Below are positions 1 through 7,090 of a stretch of 36,462 nucleotides of DNA, in pieces. Each line of letters starts with the position of its first letter. Position 1 is the first letter of the stretch. The position numbers and the translations under genes are program-made. The stretch spans positions 1 through 36,462 of the forward strand of contig CABVDJ010000022.1 in assembly GCA_902497025.1 (NCBI GenBank), read 5' to 3'. Below the pieces are notes generated by a model, which saw only the letters and a list, made by a program, of their open reading frames with translations, was not told the DNA's origin and did no database searches. Origin of the DNA: an uncultured Collinsella sp. Lineage in GTDB: Bacteria; Actinomycetota; Coriobacteriia; Coriobacteriales; Coriobacteriaceae.

Positions 1-1
1 C

Positions 2-199
2 GACGATGACGAGTACGTTGAGCGGAAGGCGCGAAAGCTCGCCTACACCGCGGCCGTCGCCGCCTACGGAAAGGGTGAGGCCCCGGACGTGGACAAGCTG
101 CTTGAGCAAATGCGCGAGAAGGTCGCCGAGCCCAGCCAAACCGAGACCAACACGGCAAACATCGACTACCTGATGATGACGGTCGGGGGTGAACAGTAA
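2..199 (+). CDS. 3' end of a prophage protein, function unknown
   Basis: The frame is open from the left edge to TAA at 197-199 and gives 65 residues without a start codon, so the gene is truncated by the window. The tail is charged and helical, with a segment rich in Lys, Glu and Ala followed by a Gln/Thr/Asn stretch and a hydrophobic end (LMMTVGGEQ). Its stop overlaps the ATG of the next gene by one base (TAATG), which suggests translational coupling within the late phage operon. It lies just before an XkdX-like gene, where phages usually carry tail or baseplate-associated proteins. I do not recognise a family; only its phage context is supported. Confidence 0.6.
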   Translation, partial: DDDEYVERKARKLAYTAAVAAYGKGEAPDVDKLLEQMREKVAEPSQTETNTANIDYLMMTVGGEQ

Positions 200-381
200 T
201 GGCGGGACGCGTCAAGGCTGCAACCACGGCGGCGCACTCGAAGAACTATGACAAGGTGAGGCGCTACTACGAGCGCGGCCTCTGGACCAAGGCCATGGTG
301 CATCGAGCCGTGGCCTGCAAGTGGATCACATGCGACGAATATGAGGAGATCGTCGGAGAAGAGTACGCGGAGGAGGTTTAG
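199..381 (+). CDS. XkdX-like small phage protein
   Basis: This 60-residue protein contains the pattern of the phage XkdX family: a short helix with RRYYERGLWTKAMV, then a conserved turn-helix with KWITCDEYEEIVG. XkdX proteins are 40-60 residues long, lie between tail-fibre genes and the lysis cassette in siphophages and PBSX-like elements, and have no established biochemical role. The ATG overlaps the upstream stop by one base, so it is probably coupled. About 20 extra basic residues at the N terminus precede the conserved part. The family call is from motif recognition. Confidence 0.75.
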   Translation: MAGRVKAATTAAHSKNYDKVRRYYERGLWTKAMVHRAVACKWITCDEYEEIVGEEYAEEV

Positions 382-382
382 G

Positions 383-694
383 GTGCCGGCGCTGAGCATC
401 GGGGAGGCAACGTCGGTCCTCTCGGCCGCCGTTGTGATTGTCACGTTCTTCATCGGGCGCGTCTCCGTATCCAAAACATCGTCTGCCAAGGAGCAGCGGA
501 CCGAAGACAAGCTCGACAGCCTTTGCGGCGACACGAGCGAGATCAAGGATGGCGTCAAGGAGATCAACCGCAAGCTCGACGACCACGGCGAGCGCCTCAC
601 GAAGGTCGAGCAACAGGTCATCACCTTGTTCAACCGGCTCGACCGCGTCGAGAAGAATTACGACCTGCATCACGGTATCGGCGGGTCAGATTAG
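383..694 (+). CDS. phage membrane-anchored coiled-coil protein of the lysis region
   Basis: I chose the GTG at 383 because GAGGAGG lies about 7 bases upstream; a longer reading from 341 would overlap the XkdX-like gene. The 103-residue product has one N-terminal membrane segment (about residues 8-24, SVLSAAVVIVTFFIG). A long polar coiled coil rich in Asp, Lys and Glu follows (about 30-90, with heptads such as KVEQQVITLFNRLDRVEKN). The size and neighbourhood recall XhlA-type holin-associated proteins, but XhlA has its membrane helix at the C terminus, so this one has the opposite topology. It probably acts at the membrane with the holin encoded next; that is inference from gene order. Confidence 0.65.
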   Translation: MPALSIGEATSVLSAAVVIVTFFIGRVSVSKTSSAKEQRTEDKLDSLCGDTSEIKDGVKEINRKLDDHGERLTKVEQQVITLFNRLDRVEKNYDLHHGIGGSD

Positions 695-704
695 GAGCTG
701 AAAA

Positions 705-980
705 ATGAAAATCAACTGGGCCCTTCGCTTCAAGAATAAGCAGACGCTCGCGGCATTGGCCGCCGCCGTAATCAGCGCAGCCTATCAGGTGCTCGGAATC
801 CTCGGAGTCGTGGCGCCTATCTCCCAGGGGTCGCTCATCCAGCTCGTCGGAATCATCCTGACCGTTCTCGCCGGCTTCGGCGTGATCGTCGATCCGACCA
901 CCAAGGGCGCGTCGGACTCGAAGCGTGCCATGTCGTACAGCGAGCCCCATGCCGCATATGACGCCAAGGCGGTTGAGTAG
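705..980 (+). CDS. phage holin, phi LC3 family
   Basis: This 91-residue protein begins MKINWALRFKNKQT and has two hydrophobic segments (about residues 14-36 and 44-63). Next comes the family hallmark VDPTTKGASDSKRAM and a polar tail. That layout matches the phi LC3 holin family, which forms lesions in the cytoplasmic membrane and releases or activates the endolysin at the end of infection. A ribosome site (GGAGCTGAAAA) precedes the ATG. The gene lies 3 bases upstream of the endolysin gene, the classic holin-lysin cassette. Length is normal for the family and no defect is seen. Confidence 0.88.
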   Translation: MKINWALRFKNKQTLAALAAAVISAAYQVLGILGVVAPISQGSLIQLVGIILTVLAGFGVIVDPTTKGASDSKRAMSYSEPHAAYDAKAVE

Positions 981-983
981 GCC

Positions 984-1937
984 ATGGCCATCACACAGCG
1001 CGAGGCCTTCGCGCAGGTCATGGAACACCTCGTCTCCCATGATGGGGGCGGCGGTCACGGATACTCGCAGGCCAACCGCATGGGGGACGGAACGACCGAG
1101 ACGATTTGTCTGTCCGACGGCACCACCGTCACTATTGCCGGTGGCGATCGCGACTGTTCCTCGGCCGTAGTGACCGCCCTCCGCGCGGTCGGCGTCAATA
1201 CCTTCGGAGCCTCGTATACCGGAAACATGCGGGAGCAGCTGCTCAAGACGGGCCTTTTCGGCTGGCGTAAGATGGGCGTCAAGTCCGCCCAGCGTGGAGA
1301 CATCTACCTCAACGAGAAGTGCCACACCGCCGTGTGCGTCTCTCCCTATGGATCCGCTCGCGGCGACCTCTTGGCCCAATTCTCCATTTCTGAAAAGGGG
1401 ACCGTCACCGGCACCAAGGGCGACCAGACCGGGCGCGAGTCCAACATCAAGGCGTACTACAGCTACCCATGGGACGGCACGCTCTACTGGCTTGGCGATG
1501 GCAAGACACTGAATGGGTCAAATACGGAAGTCGCGGACAATACGGTCCAGAGCCTCGGAGACACGCGATATTTCGGCCCGAAGATGGCCAAGGAGCTGCA
1601 ATGCCAGCTCGGCACGACTGCCGATGGCGTGATCTCCGGTCAATGGCCGGCGAATGAGCGATACCTTTGGGCATGCGACCGCGGCGTAATCGAGTACGTC
1701 AAGGGCGGGGTTGGCTCGAATGCCGTCCGCGCCCTGCAGGACAAGGTCGGATGCAAAGTCTATCCCGTGGTCGGCGGTGTTCAGGCGCGACAGATGGGTT
1801 CGGGAACGGTCTTCAAACACCAGCAGTGGCTCATCGCTCAAGGTATCTCGTGCGGATCATCGGGTGCGGACGGATACCAGGGCCGCGACACCAACGTCGC
1901 CATCGGGCAAGCGCTCGTCAAGCAACTCTATCGATAG
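984..1937 (+). CDS. phage endolysin, NlpC/P60-like (Amidase_5-type) cysteine peptidase with C-terminal wall-binding repeats
   Basis: This is a 317-residue prophage lysin. The N-terminal ~150 residues form a cysteine-peptidase domain: the GDRDCSSAV motif puts the nucleophile at Cys58, and His114 in EKCHTAVCV is the likely base. Such domains cut peptide bonds of peptidoglycan. The C-terminal half (about 185-317) holds two similar segments, each with a Gln-rich helix and a GSNAVRALQ- or KHQQWLIAQ-type pattern. They resemble peptidoglycan-binding repeats, although I cannot name the exact family. It starts 3 bases after the holin stop, with its ribosome site inside the end of the holin gene. There is no signal peptide, in keeping with holin-dependent release. 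The gene looks intact. Confidence 0.85.
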   Translation: MAITQREAFAQVMEHLVSHDGGGGHGYSQANRMGDGTTETICLSDGTTVTIAGGDRDCSSAVVTALRAVGVNTFGASYTGNMREQLLKTGLFGWRKMGVKSAQRGDIYLNEKCHTAVCVSPYGSARGDLLAQFSISEKGTVTGTKGDQTGRESNIKAYYSYPWDGTLYWLGDGKTLNGSNTEVADNTVQSLGDTRYFGPKMAKELQCQLGTTADGVISGQWPANERYLWACDRGVIEYVKGGVGSNAVRALQDKVGCKVYPVVGGVQARQMGSGTVFKHQQWLIAQGISCGSSGADGYQGRDTNVAIGQALVKQLYR

Positions 1938-1945
1938 GTGTGCAT

Positions 1946-2056
1946 ATGAATCCATTTGATATCTGTTTTATTGTCGGCGCTGCTGCAGGACTGCTGACCG
2001 GTCTTCTCGGATGGGCAATCGTGCGCGTCGGCAGCCAAAAAGACTTTAGAAATTGA
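1946..2056 (+). CDS. 36-residue membrane peptide after the endolysin
   Basis: A small reading frame starts at an ATG 8 bases after the endolysin stop and runs to TGA at 2054-2056. The product, MNPFDICFIVGAAAGLLTGL followed by LGWAIVRVGSQKDFRN, has one hydrophobic helix (about residues 6-27) and a short basic tail. The position between the lysin and the terminal hairpin suggests a lysis accessory or the last gene of the late operon. The ribosome site is weak (GATAGGTG), so expression may depend on coupling. Family unknown. Confidence 0.5.
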   Translation: MNPFDICFIVGAAAGLLTGLLGWAIVRVGSQKDFRN

Positions 2057-2063
2057 TAGATGC

Positions 2064-2102
2064 AGCCCCTCCCCGGCATGAACTGCCGGGGAGGGGCTTT
2101 AT
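2064..2102 (+). terminator. terminator of the prophage late operon
   Basis: A perfect 15-bp stem (AGCCCCTCCCCGGCA paired with TGCCGGGGAGGGGCT) with a 5-base loop is followed by a short T run. It lies directly after the last phage frame. Confidence 0.8.
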
Positions 2103-2222
2103 GCATTGCCAGATATCCGTCAATATCCGTTCTGCAATGCAGTTTCAGTGCGGTGAGAGCGTGTGGAAACATAACTACCTGCGATTTTGCTGCTACAAGG
2201 CACTCCATAACATCACGTTCAA

Positions 2223-2268
2223 GACTCTTAATCCCAAGGTCCAGGGTTCGACCCCCTGACGGCCCACC
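2223..2268 (+). other. 3' part of tRNA-Lys(CUU), presumed prophage attachment site
   Basis: The sequence contains an anticodon loop CTCTTAA (anticodon CTT), a 3' anticodon arm TCCCA, a full T arm (CCAGGGTTCGACCCCCTGA with TTCGA) and the acceptor 3' strand ACGGCCC plus ACC. Nothing upstream can form the D arm or the 5' acceptor strand GGGCCGT, so this is a fragment and not a functional gene. Phages that integrate into tRNA genes leave such a 3' copy at the far end of the prophage, so this is the likely att site bounding the lysis genes to the left. The intact tRNA-Lys should lie at the other end, outside the window. Confidence 0.75.
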
Positions 2269-2348
2269 CAAAGCAAGTTAAGACGGTCAACTTCGGTTGG
2301 CCGTCTTTTTTGTTGACCTCACATGGGGTCGAACCCGAAAGGGCGCGG
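2250..2348 (+). repeat. repeat unit R1 (tRNA-Lys 3' end, terminator, conserved tail)
   Basis: This unit runs from the T-arm 3' strand GACCCCCTGACGGCCCACC through AAAGCAAGTTAA and a UUCG-loop terminator. It then continues into GTTGACCTCACATGGGGTCG and CCCGAAAGGGCGCGG. The same order recurs at 2428-2524. Outside the hairpin arms the two copies are nearly identical. The hairpin arms themselves differ in sequence but keep pairing, as expected if the structure is under selection. Confidence 0.8.
2281..2311 (+). terminator. tRNA-Lys terminator in R1
   Basis: An 11-bp stem (AGACGGTCAAC paired with GTTGGCCGTCT, one G-T pair) closes on a TTCG tetraloop and is followed by six T. This is a textbook intrinsic terminator for the tRNA fragment that precedes it. 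Confidence 0.85.
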
Positions 2349-2356
2349 AGCTGAGA

Positions 2357-2426
2357 AAACGCGTAAGCGTTTGCCAGCGTAGTGCGCAAGGCGCGAAGCG
2401 CCGCAGCGGCCGCCTGCGTAGCAGGC
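2357..2426. other. cluster of three short hairpins between R1 and R2
   Basis: Three consecutive small inverted repeats are visible: AAACGC-GTAA-GCGTTT (2357-2372), GGCGC-GAA-GCGCC (2390-2402) and GCCTGC-GTA-GCAGGC (2412-2426). Arms are 5-6 bp with loops of 3-4 bases. The block is noncoding and joins directly to the second tRNA 3' end. Its role is unknown. Confidence 0.5.
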
Positions 2427-2427
2427 T

Positions 2428-2524
2428 GACCCCCTGACGGCCCACCAAAGCATGTTAAAGCGACTGGCTTAGGCTGGTCGCTTTTTTGTTGACCTCGCAT
2501 GGGGTCGAACCCGAAAGGGCGCGG
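2428..2524 (+). repeat. repeat unit R2, second copy of the tRNA-Lys 3' end and tail
   Basis: R2 repeats R1: GACCCCCTGACGGCCCACCA, AAAGCATGTTAA, a hairpin, GTTGACCTCGCATGGGGTCG and CCCGAAAGGGCGCGG. Unlike R1 it keeps the encoded CCA (ACCA against ACCC), so it may be the older chromosomal end. Only the last ~20 bases of the tRNA are present. It ends 6 bases before the dinD stop codon. Confidence 0.75.
2459..2487 (+). terminator. terminator in R2
   Basis: A 10-bp stem (AGCGACTGGC paired with GCTGGTCGCT) with loop TTAG is followed by a run of T. It sits at the same place in R2 as the terminator in R1. Confidence 0.75.
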
Positions 2525-2530
2525 CCGCTT

Positions 2531-3391
2531 TCACAGATCGAGCCTACCCTGGGGATCGGTAAAACCGTCAGTACCCTCCTTGAGTTTCTTCTCGTCTGCC
2601 TTCACGCGACGCTCGAGCTTTTTTGTATCCTCGGCAGGCGGTAGGTTCTCGGGGACAATTCCGCGGTCGATGAGGCTGCCACGCACGCTTGTGTTGTTCT
2701 CGACGTGCTCTTGCTTGATCTGGTCCAGACCGTACAGGTCGTGTTCATCGGCGTTGAAGGCCGTCATCGAGTTCGTAAGGTCCTTTGCTTTGATGAGGAC
2801 ATCGGCTAATCTGTCCGCCAATGCCGCGCTCTTGGGTATGCCGAGCTGCTGCTTCATTTCCGCCGTGCTTCTGCCGCCGAATAACGCTTCATCGCCCTTT
2901 GACTTGATGATCGCGAATCCTTTGGAGTCCACGCCGCGTTTGAACGCAATACCCGAGAGCTGTTTCTCTGAATCGGATAGCGAGTGGCGCGCCTGCAAGC
3001 GCTGAATCTCTGCGAAGCGCTGCTCTATGAGCTCTTGGCGGCGCGTCTGCACGGCAAAGTATGCCTGTGCGAGCGCGATCTCCGGCTTGTTTGGATCTCC
3101 GTTTTGGGCGATTAAATAGCATGCGTAGCGCGTAAGTTTGTAGTCTTTAACCGCGCGAGCGGCGACACCGGCAGTTACCATTTTCGTGGTGTCACGAAAA
3201 TGGGAATCAACTGGAGTTTTGTTTGTTTCGCACGAGACTTTTGCCCTCTTAACAACTTCGGCGAAGTTCTCCCATCGAGTGTACCCCATGGGTTCCATTA
3301 AATCGCGTGCGAGCCAATATTCAACGCCGTCTTCCACATTGGCGTAGCTATCAAGTTCGACACGCCACTTCTCGATATCTCTACTGTCCAT
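2531..3391 (-). CDS. dinD: DNA damage-inducible protein D (DinD-like)
   Basis: The 286-residue product matches DinD along its length. An N-terminal BRO-N-like part (about residues 15-110, with EYWLARDLMEPMGYTRWENF and later TRYACYLIAQNGDPNKPEIA) is followed by a helical region. The conserved core is LSDSEKQLSGIAFKRGVDSKGF and GDEALFGGRSTAEMKQQLGI, and the tail is charged. In E. coli DinD is SOS-induced and modulates RecA; the role here is inferred. The ATG is fixed by GAGGAGGAG just upstream. I saw no clear LexA box in the ~150 bases upstream, so SOS control is not shown. The gene faces the prophage end and may be a passenger of the integration site. Confidence 0.88.
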   Translation of the reverse strand: MDSRDIEKWRVELDSYANVEDGVEYWLARDLMEPMGYTRWENFAEVVKRAKVSCETNKTPVDSHFRDTTKMVTAGVAARAVKDYKLTRYACYLIAQNGDPNKPEIALAQAYFAVQTRRQELIEQRFAEIQRLQARHSLSDSEKQLSGIAFKRGVDSKGFAIIKSKGDEALFGGRSTAEMKQQLGIPKSAALADRLADVLIKAKDLTNSMTAFNADEHDLYGLDQIKQEHVENNTSVRGSLIDRGIVPENLPPAEDTKKLERRVKADEKKLKEGTDGFTDPQGRLDL

Positions 3392-3474
3392 ATCTCCTCC
3401 TCGCTAGCCTATTGTCTATGCGGGCTTTGCCCACTCTGTATTCAGAATAAGGATACGCTGCCGTGCGGACACGA

Positions 3475-3510
3475 ATGGGCCCCGCGCCACTTCGAGCTCG
3501 CGGGGCCCAT
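3475..3510 (-). terminator. strong hairpin downstream of the flavoprotein gene
   Basis: A perfect 12-bp inverted repeat (ATGGGCCCCGCG and CGCGGGGCCCAT) with a 12-base loop lies 41 bases beyond the flavoprotein stop. There is no clear T run on either side, so termination is probable but not certain. Confidence 0.5.
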
Positions 3511-3551
3511 AGATATCGATTAGTTGTGTTCTGCTTTAGATAGGTGTCAGT

Positions 3552-5078
3552 TTAATTCGCTCGATAGTGCGAACCCAGGCTTTCGGTTCGCTTGCGCATG
3601 GCTTTGACCATTTCCTGTGCTAGTTGAATCTGCGACTGAAGGCGGGCGAGGGCAGCGATTTCGCTGTCGTTGGCATGTAGCTTATTTAGTGCCGTGGCTT
3701 CGTCTTGCAGGCTTTCAAGCTGTTGCAAGGCCTCGGATAGACCCGCTTCGGTCCTATTGATCATGCAATAGGTGCTCATCGTGTGCTTAAAGCTGTGTGT
3801 CAGGCGTTCGGCATCTGTTGTGGCAATGCCATGCTGGGGGAGGTCGATATCCGTCTTCGGGGCCATCTCAGGTGCATTCTGCGCTGCAAGGGCTGCCGAT
3901 GCGCCTGCGATGCGTCCGAATACGATGCCGTTGGCGCTTGACAAGCCGCCAATGCGATCGGCGCCGTGCATACCGCCTGTTGCCTCGCCACAGGCGTAGA
4001 GGCCCTCAACGCCCGTGTACGCGGTCTTGTCGATCTTGATACCGCCGTTGGCGGCGTGAGCATACATCGCCACACGCATCTCGTCGCTCGGCGCGATGCC
4101 ATGCTCGTCTTGCAGCCAGGTGGCAAAGGTCTGCACAAACTCTGGGACATCCTCGCGGGGGAAGTCGTAGTGGAGTGCCAGGCCTTCGGCACCTGCCTGA
4201 TCGATGGCAAGATCGATAGCGCGGGAGGTCAAGCGTGACGTGAAGGGACCATATCCAGAACGCTGCTCGAGCAGGTCGTCCAGCTTGTCGTCGGCAATAT
4301 CTACCGGCTGGTCTACATGTACGTAGCGCCAGGTTTTCTCGTTGAAGACCAAGTTACGCCTGGGCTCGGTGAAGCCGGGCATCATCTGCATGAACTCTAT
4401 ATTAGTAAGTGTTGCGCCGTGCGCGAGTGCGATGGCCTGCGAGGAGCTGAGCACATCAGCCGACGTAAGGCTGCGCTCGAACAGGCCGCCTGTGCCACCG
4501 GCTGCGATGATCGTGGCCTTGGCAGCAAAGGGCACGATTCGATTTTCGGTGAGGTCGTAGAGCACGGTTCCGGTGATTCTGCCGTTCGTGTCCTCAACAA
4601 GGTCGATAAGCTCATGGCGGGGGAGCAGGCGAATGCCGAGCGACTCGATCTGGACCGCACACGCGTCCTCAAGGGGCTTGCGGGTGAGGCCGCGCCACAT
4701 GCGCGTCTTGTGGTCAAAGCAGGGGATAAACTGCTTTTGCTGAGCGCTCTCAGCGCTTTGCGGACGCTGGAGCTCAACGTCCAGGTCTTGCTCGAGCCAT
4801 TGGATTGCCTGAGGAATACCGTGGACGAACGTTTGGACGAGTTCGGGGTCGGCAACGCCGCCGCCGACGGTCTGGATGGTGTCGATGAGGTCCTGCTCGT
4901 CGTCTTCGTCGACGGGACCGATGAGGCCGAGGCCCCAGGTACCCGGGAAGAAGCTCGATCCACTCATGGTCTTGCCGGCGCTTGCCACAGTGACGGTTGC
5001 ACCCGTGCGTGCCGCTTCGATGGCGGCACAAAGGCCCGCAATGCCAGATCCAATTACCAGTACATCAGTCGATTCCAT
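3552..5078 (-). CDS. FAD-dependent oxidoreductase of the fumarate reductase / L-aspartate oxidase superfamily
   Basis: The 508-residue protein begins with the FAD dinucleotide-binding motif GSGIAGLCAAIEAA (about residues 10-23) and has a second FAD signature AAGGTGGLFERS. Two family arginines are kept: one in LTSRAIDLAID (the proton-transfer region) and Arg375 in GMHGADRIGG, after YACGEATGG. It therefore probably oxidises or reduces a dicarboxylate-like substrate through FAD in the cytoplasm. NadB-type L-aspartate oxidase is one option, but no nadA or nadC is next to it, and the fold also serves fumarate and urocanate reductases. There is no signal peptide or haem/FMN-binding domain. AAAGGAATCCG precedes the ATG. 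It appears monocistronic. Confidence 0.75.
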   Translation of the reverse strand: MESTDVLVIGSGIAGLCAAIEAARTGATVTVASAGKTMSGSSFFPGTWGLGLIGPVDEDDEQDLIDTIQTVGGGVADPELVQTFVHGIPQAIQWLEQDLDVELQRPQSAESAQQKQFIPCFDHKTRMWRGLTRKPLEDACAVQIESLGIRLLPRHELIDLVEDTNGRITGTVLYDLTENRIVPFAAKATIIAAGGTGGLFERSLTSADVLSSSQAIALAHGATLTNIEFMQMMPGFTEPRRNLVFNEKTWRYVHVDQPVDIADDKLDDLLEQRSGYGPFTSRLTSRAIDLAIDQAGAEGLALHYDFPREDVPEFVQTFATWLQDEHGIAPSDEMRVAMYAHAANGGIKIDKTAYTGVEGLYACGEATGGMHGADRIGGLSSANGIVFGRIAGASAALAAQNAPEMAPKTDIDLPQHGIATTDAERLTHSFKHTMSTYCMINRTEAGLSEALQQLESLQDEATALNKLHANDSEIAALARLQSQIQLAQEMVKAMRKRTESLGSHYRAN

Positions 5079-5262
5079 CGGATTCCTTTCTCGTCAGGCG
5101 CATTGTCGCACGGGTGATCGGCAATGGGGCCGCAAAGACCCGGCAAATCGGTAAAGGGCAAATATGGCAGGTGGGCGTCATGGACGCTCTGACGCTCTAT
5201 CTCATCACATCTTGTATTTCGCCCCAACTGATATATCGGCATTAGCTACCCTGCGACAGCGC

Positions 5263-5298
5263 AAAAAAAGAGCCGCCACCTCGAAAGGTAGCGGCTTC
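5263..5298 (-). terminator. terminator of the NifU-like/GGGtGRT operon
   Basis: Read on the - strand, GAAGCCGCTACCT pairs with AGGTGGCGGCTC across a TTCG-type loop and is followed by seven T. It lies 35 bases beyond the GGGtGRT stop codon. Confidence 0.85.
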
Positions 5299-5332
5299 AA
5301 AGCTCAACTATATGAGCATCGCGCGGGCGCGA

Positions 5333-6337
5333 TTAGGCCTTGAGGGCCTCCTCGACGGCGACAGCGCAGGCGACGGTGGCACCGACCATGGGGTTGTTGC
5401 CCATGCCGATGAGACCCATCATGTCGACGTGCGCAGGCACGGAGGAAGAACCGGCGAACTGGGCGTCGGAGTGCATGCGGCCCATGGTGTCGGTCATGCC
5501 GTAAGAGGCAGGGCCGGCGCCCATGTTGTCCGGGTGCAGAGTACGGCCAGTGCCGCCACCAGAAGCGACGGAGAAGTACTTCTTGCCAGCCTCGATGCGC
5601 TCCTTCTTGTAGGTGCCAGCGACGGGGTGCTGGAAGCGCGTGGGGTTGGTGGAGTTACCGGTGATCGAGATGTCGACGTTCTCGTGCCACATGATGGCAA
5701 CGCCCTCGCGGACGTCGTCGGAGCCGTAGCAGTTAACGGCAGCGCGGGGACCATCGGAGTAGGGGATGGTCTCGACGACCTTAAGCTCGCCCGTGTAGTA
5801 GTCGAACTGGGTCTTCACATAGGTGAAGCCGTTGATGCGGGCGATGATCTGAGCAGCGTCCTTGCCCAGACCGTTGAGGATAACGCGCAGCGGCTTCTTA
5901 CGAGCCTTGTTGGCGTTCAGAGCCAGACCGATAGCGCCCTCAGCGGCAGCGAAGGACTCGTGGCCAGCCAGGAAGGCGAAGCACTCGGTGTCGTCGGAGA
6001 GCAGCATAGCGCCCAGGTTGCCGTGGCCCAGACCGACCTTGCGGTCCTCGGCGACGGATCCGGGAACGGTGAAGGCCTGGATGCCCTCGCCGATGATGGC
6101 AGCAGCCTCAGAAGCGGACTTGGCGCCACGCTTGACAGCGAGAGCGCAACCGAGGGTGTAGGCCCACTCGGCGTTCTGGAAGGCGATGGACTGGGTGTTG
6201 TTGACGATCTCACGCGGGTTGAAGCCCTTGTCGGTGCAGATCTGCAGAGCTTCCTCGAGGGAGGCGATGCCGTTGTCGGCGAGGCACTTGTTGATCTTGT
6301 CAGCGCGGCGCTCGTAACCTTCGAACGTAACAGTCAT
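5333..6337 (-). CDS. GGGtGRT protein
   Basis: The 334-residue protein carries the motif that names its family, SVASGGGTGRTLHPDN (about residue 255). Other Gly- and His-rich conserved stretches include GLGHGNLGAMLLSDDTECFAF, IMWHENVDISITGN and HVDMMGLIGMGNNPMVGATV. No membrane segment or signal peptide is seen. GGGtGRT proteins are widespread in anaerobes and, as I recall, usually adjoin a NifU-like scaffold gene, as here. Their function is not established; a link to iron-sulfur or redox metabolism is inference from this pairing. It starts 18 bases after the scaffold stop, with GGGAGGGAAATA before the ATG, so the two form one operon. Confidence 0.88.
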   Translation of the reverse strand: MTVTFEGYERRADKINKCLADNGIASLEEALQICTDKGFNPREIVNNTQSIAFQNAEWAYTLGCALAVKRGAKSASEAAAIIGEGIQAFTVPGSVAEDRKVGLGHGNLGAMLLSDDTECFAFLAGHESFAAAEGAIGLALNANKARKKPLRVILNGLGKDAAQIIARINGFTYVKTQFDYYTGELKVVETIPYSDGPRAAVNCYGSDDVREGVAIMWHENVDISITGNSTNPTRFQHPVAGTYKKERIEAGKKYFSVASGGGTGRTLHPDNMGAGPASYGMTDTMGRMHSDAQFAGSSSVPAHVDMMGLIGMGNNPMVGATVACAVAVEEALKA

Positions 6338-6355
6338 AGTTATTTCCCTCCCTTT

Positions 6356-7090
6356 CTACTCGTGAACCGGGAACACGCTGGCGACGGAGTGAGTCTCCTC
6401 GTCGGTGCGCGGGTCGATGTACTTGGCAGCGTTCTCCCACTGACCATAGTGGCCCATAGCGCCAGCGATGGCCTCCTCGGGGGTCTTGCCGGCCTTGACG
6501 GCGTCGGTGAACTTACCGAGGTTCAGGAACTCGAACGCAATGATCTCGTTCTTGTCGTTGAGAGCCATGCGGGTGACGTAGCCCTGAGCAAGCTCGAGGT
6601 AACGAGCGCCCTTGGCCTTGGTGCCGAACATGGTGCCGACCTGAGAGCGAAGGCCCTTGCCGAGGTCGTCGAGGGAGGCGCCCACGGGCAGGCCGCCCTC
6701 GGAGAACGCGGTCTGGCTGCGGCCGTAAACGATCTGCAGGAAGATCTCGCGCATAGCAACGTTGATGGCGTCGCAGACGAGGTCGGTGTTGAGGGCCTCG
6801 AGGATGGTCTTACCGGGAAGGATCTCGGAAGCCATAGCGGCAGAGTGGGTCATGCCCGAGCAGCCGATGGTCTCAACGAGGGCCTCCTCGATGATGCCGT
6901 CCTTGACGTTCAGCGTGAGCTTGCAGGCGCCCTGCTGAGGTGCGCACCAACCCACACCGTGCGTAAGACCGGAGATGTCGGAAATCTCCTTAGCCTGGAC
7001 CCACTTGCCCTCCTCGGGGATGGGTGCGGGGCCGTGGTATGCACCCTTGGCAACGGGGCACATGTTCTCCACTTCCTGTGAGTACTGCAT
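6356..7090 (-). CDS. NifU-like iron-sulfur cluster assembly scaffold protein
   Basis: The start at 7090 is set by GAGAGGAGAGG just upstream and gives 244 residues; a frame open to 7441 has no comparable ribosome site. The N-terminal part (about 45-180) matches a NifU/IscU-type scaffold. It has Cys49 in GWCAPQQGACKLTL, Cys56, and Cys77 in ETIGCSGMTHSAAMASEIL, which could bind a cluster or zinc. The C-terminal ~60 residues are an extension (GYVTRMALNDKNEIIAFEFL). It differs from the SufU encoded at 8967, so the genome has two scaffold-type proteins. The downstream partner is the GGGtGRT protein. The client of this pair is unknown. Confidence 0.82.
   Translation of the reverse strand: MQYSQEVENMCPVAKGAYHGPAPIPEEGKWVQAKEISDISGLTHGVGWCAPQQGACKLTLNVKDGIIEEALVETIGCSGMTHSAAMASEILPGKTILEALNTDLVCDAINVAMREIFLQIVYGRSQTAFSEGGLPVGASLDDLGKGLRSQVGTMFGTKAKGARYLELAQGYVTRMALNDKNEIIAFEFLNLGKFTDAVKAGKTPEEAIAGAMGHYGQWENAAKYIDPRTDEETHSVASVFPVHE

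Noticed and set aside
2100..2268. complete tRNA-Lys gene
   Set aside because: The D arm and 5' acceptor strand are missing; only the 3' portion pairs correctly.
2228..2500. 90-codon frame across R1 and R2 on the - strand
   Set aside because: It translates tRNA and terminator sequence and is an artefact of the repeats.
5312..7081. 589-codon open frame on the + strand
   Set aside because: It is the exact complement of the GGGtGRT and NifU-like genes, has low-complexity Gly/Val/Leu composition typical of antisense GC-rich DNA, and has no ribosome site.
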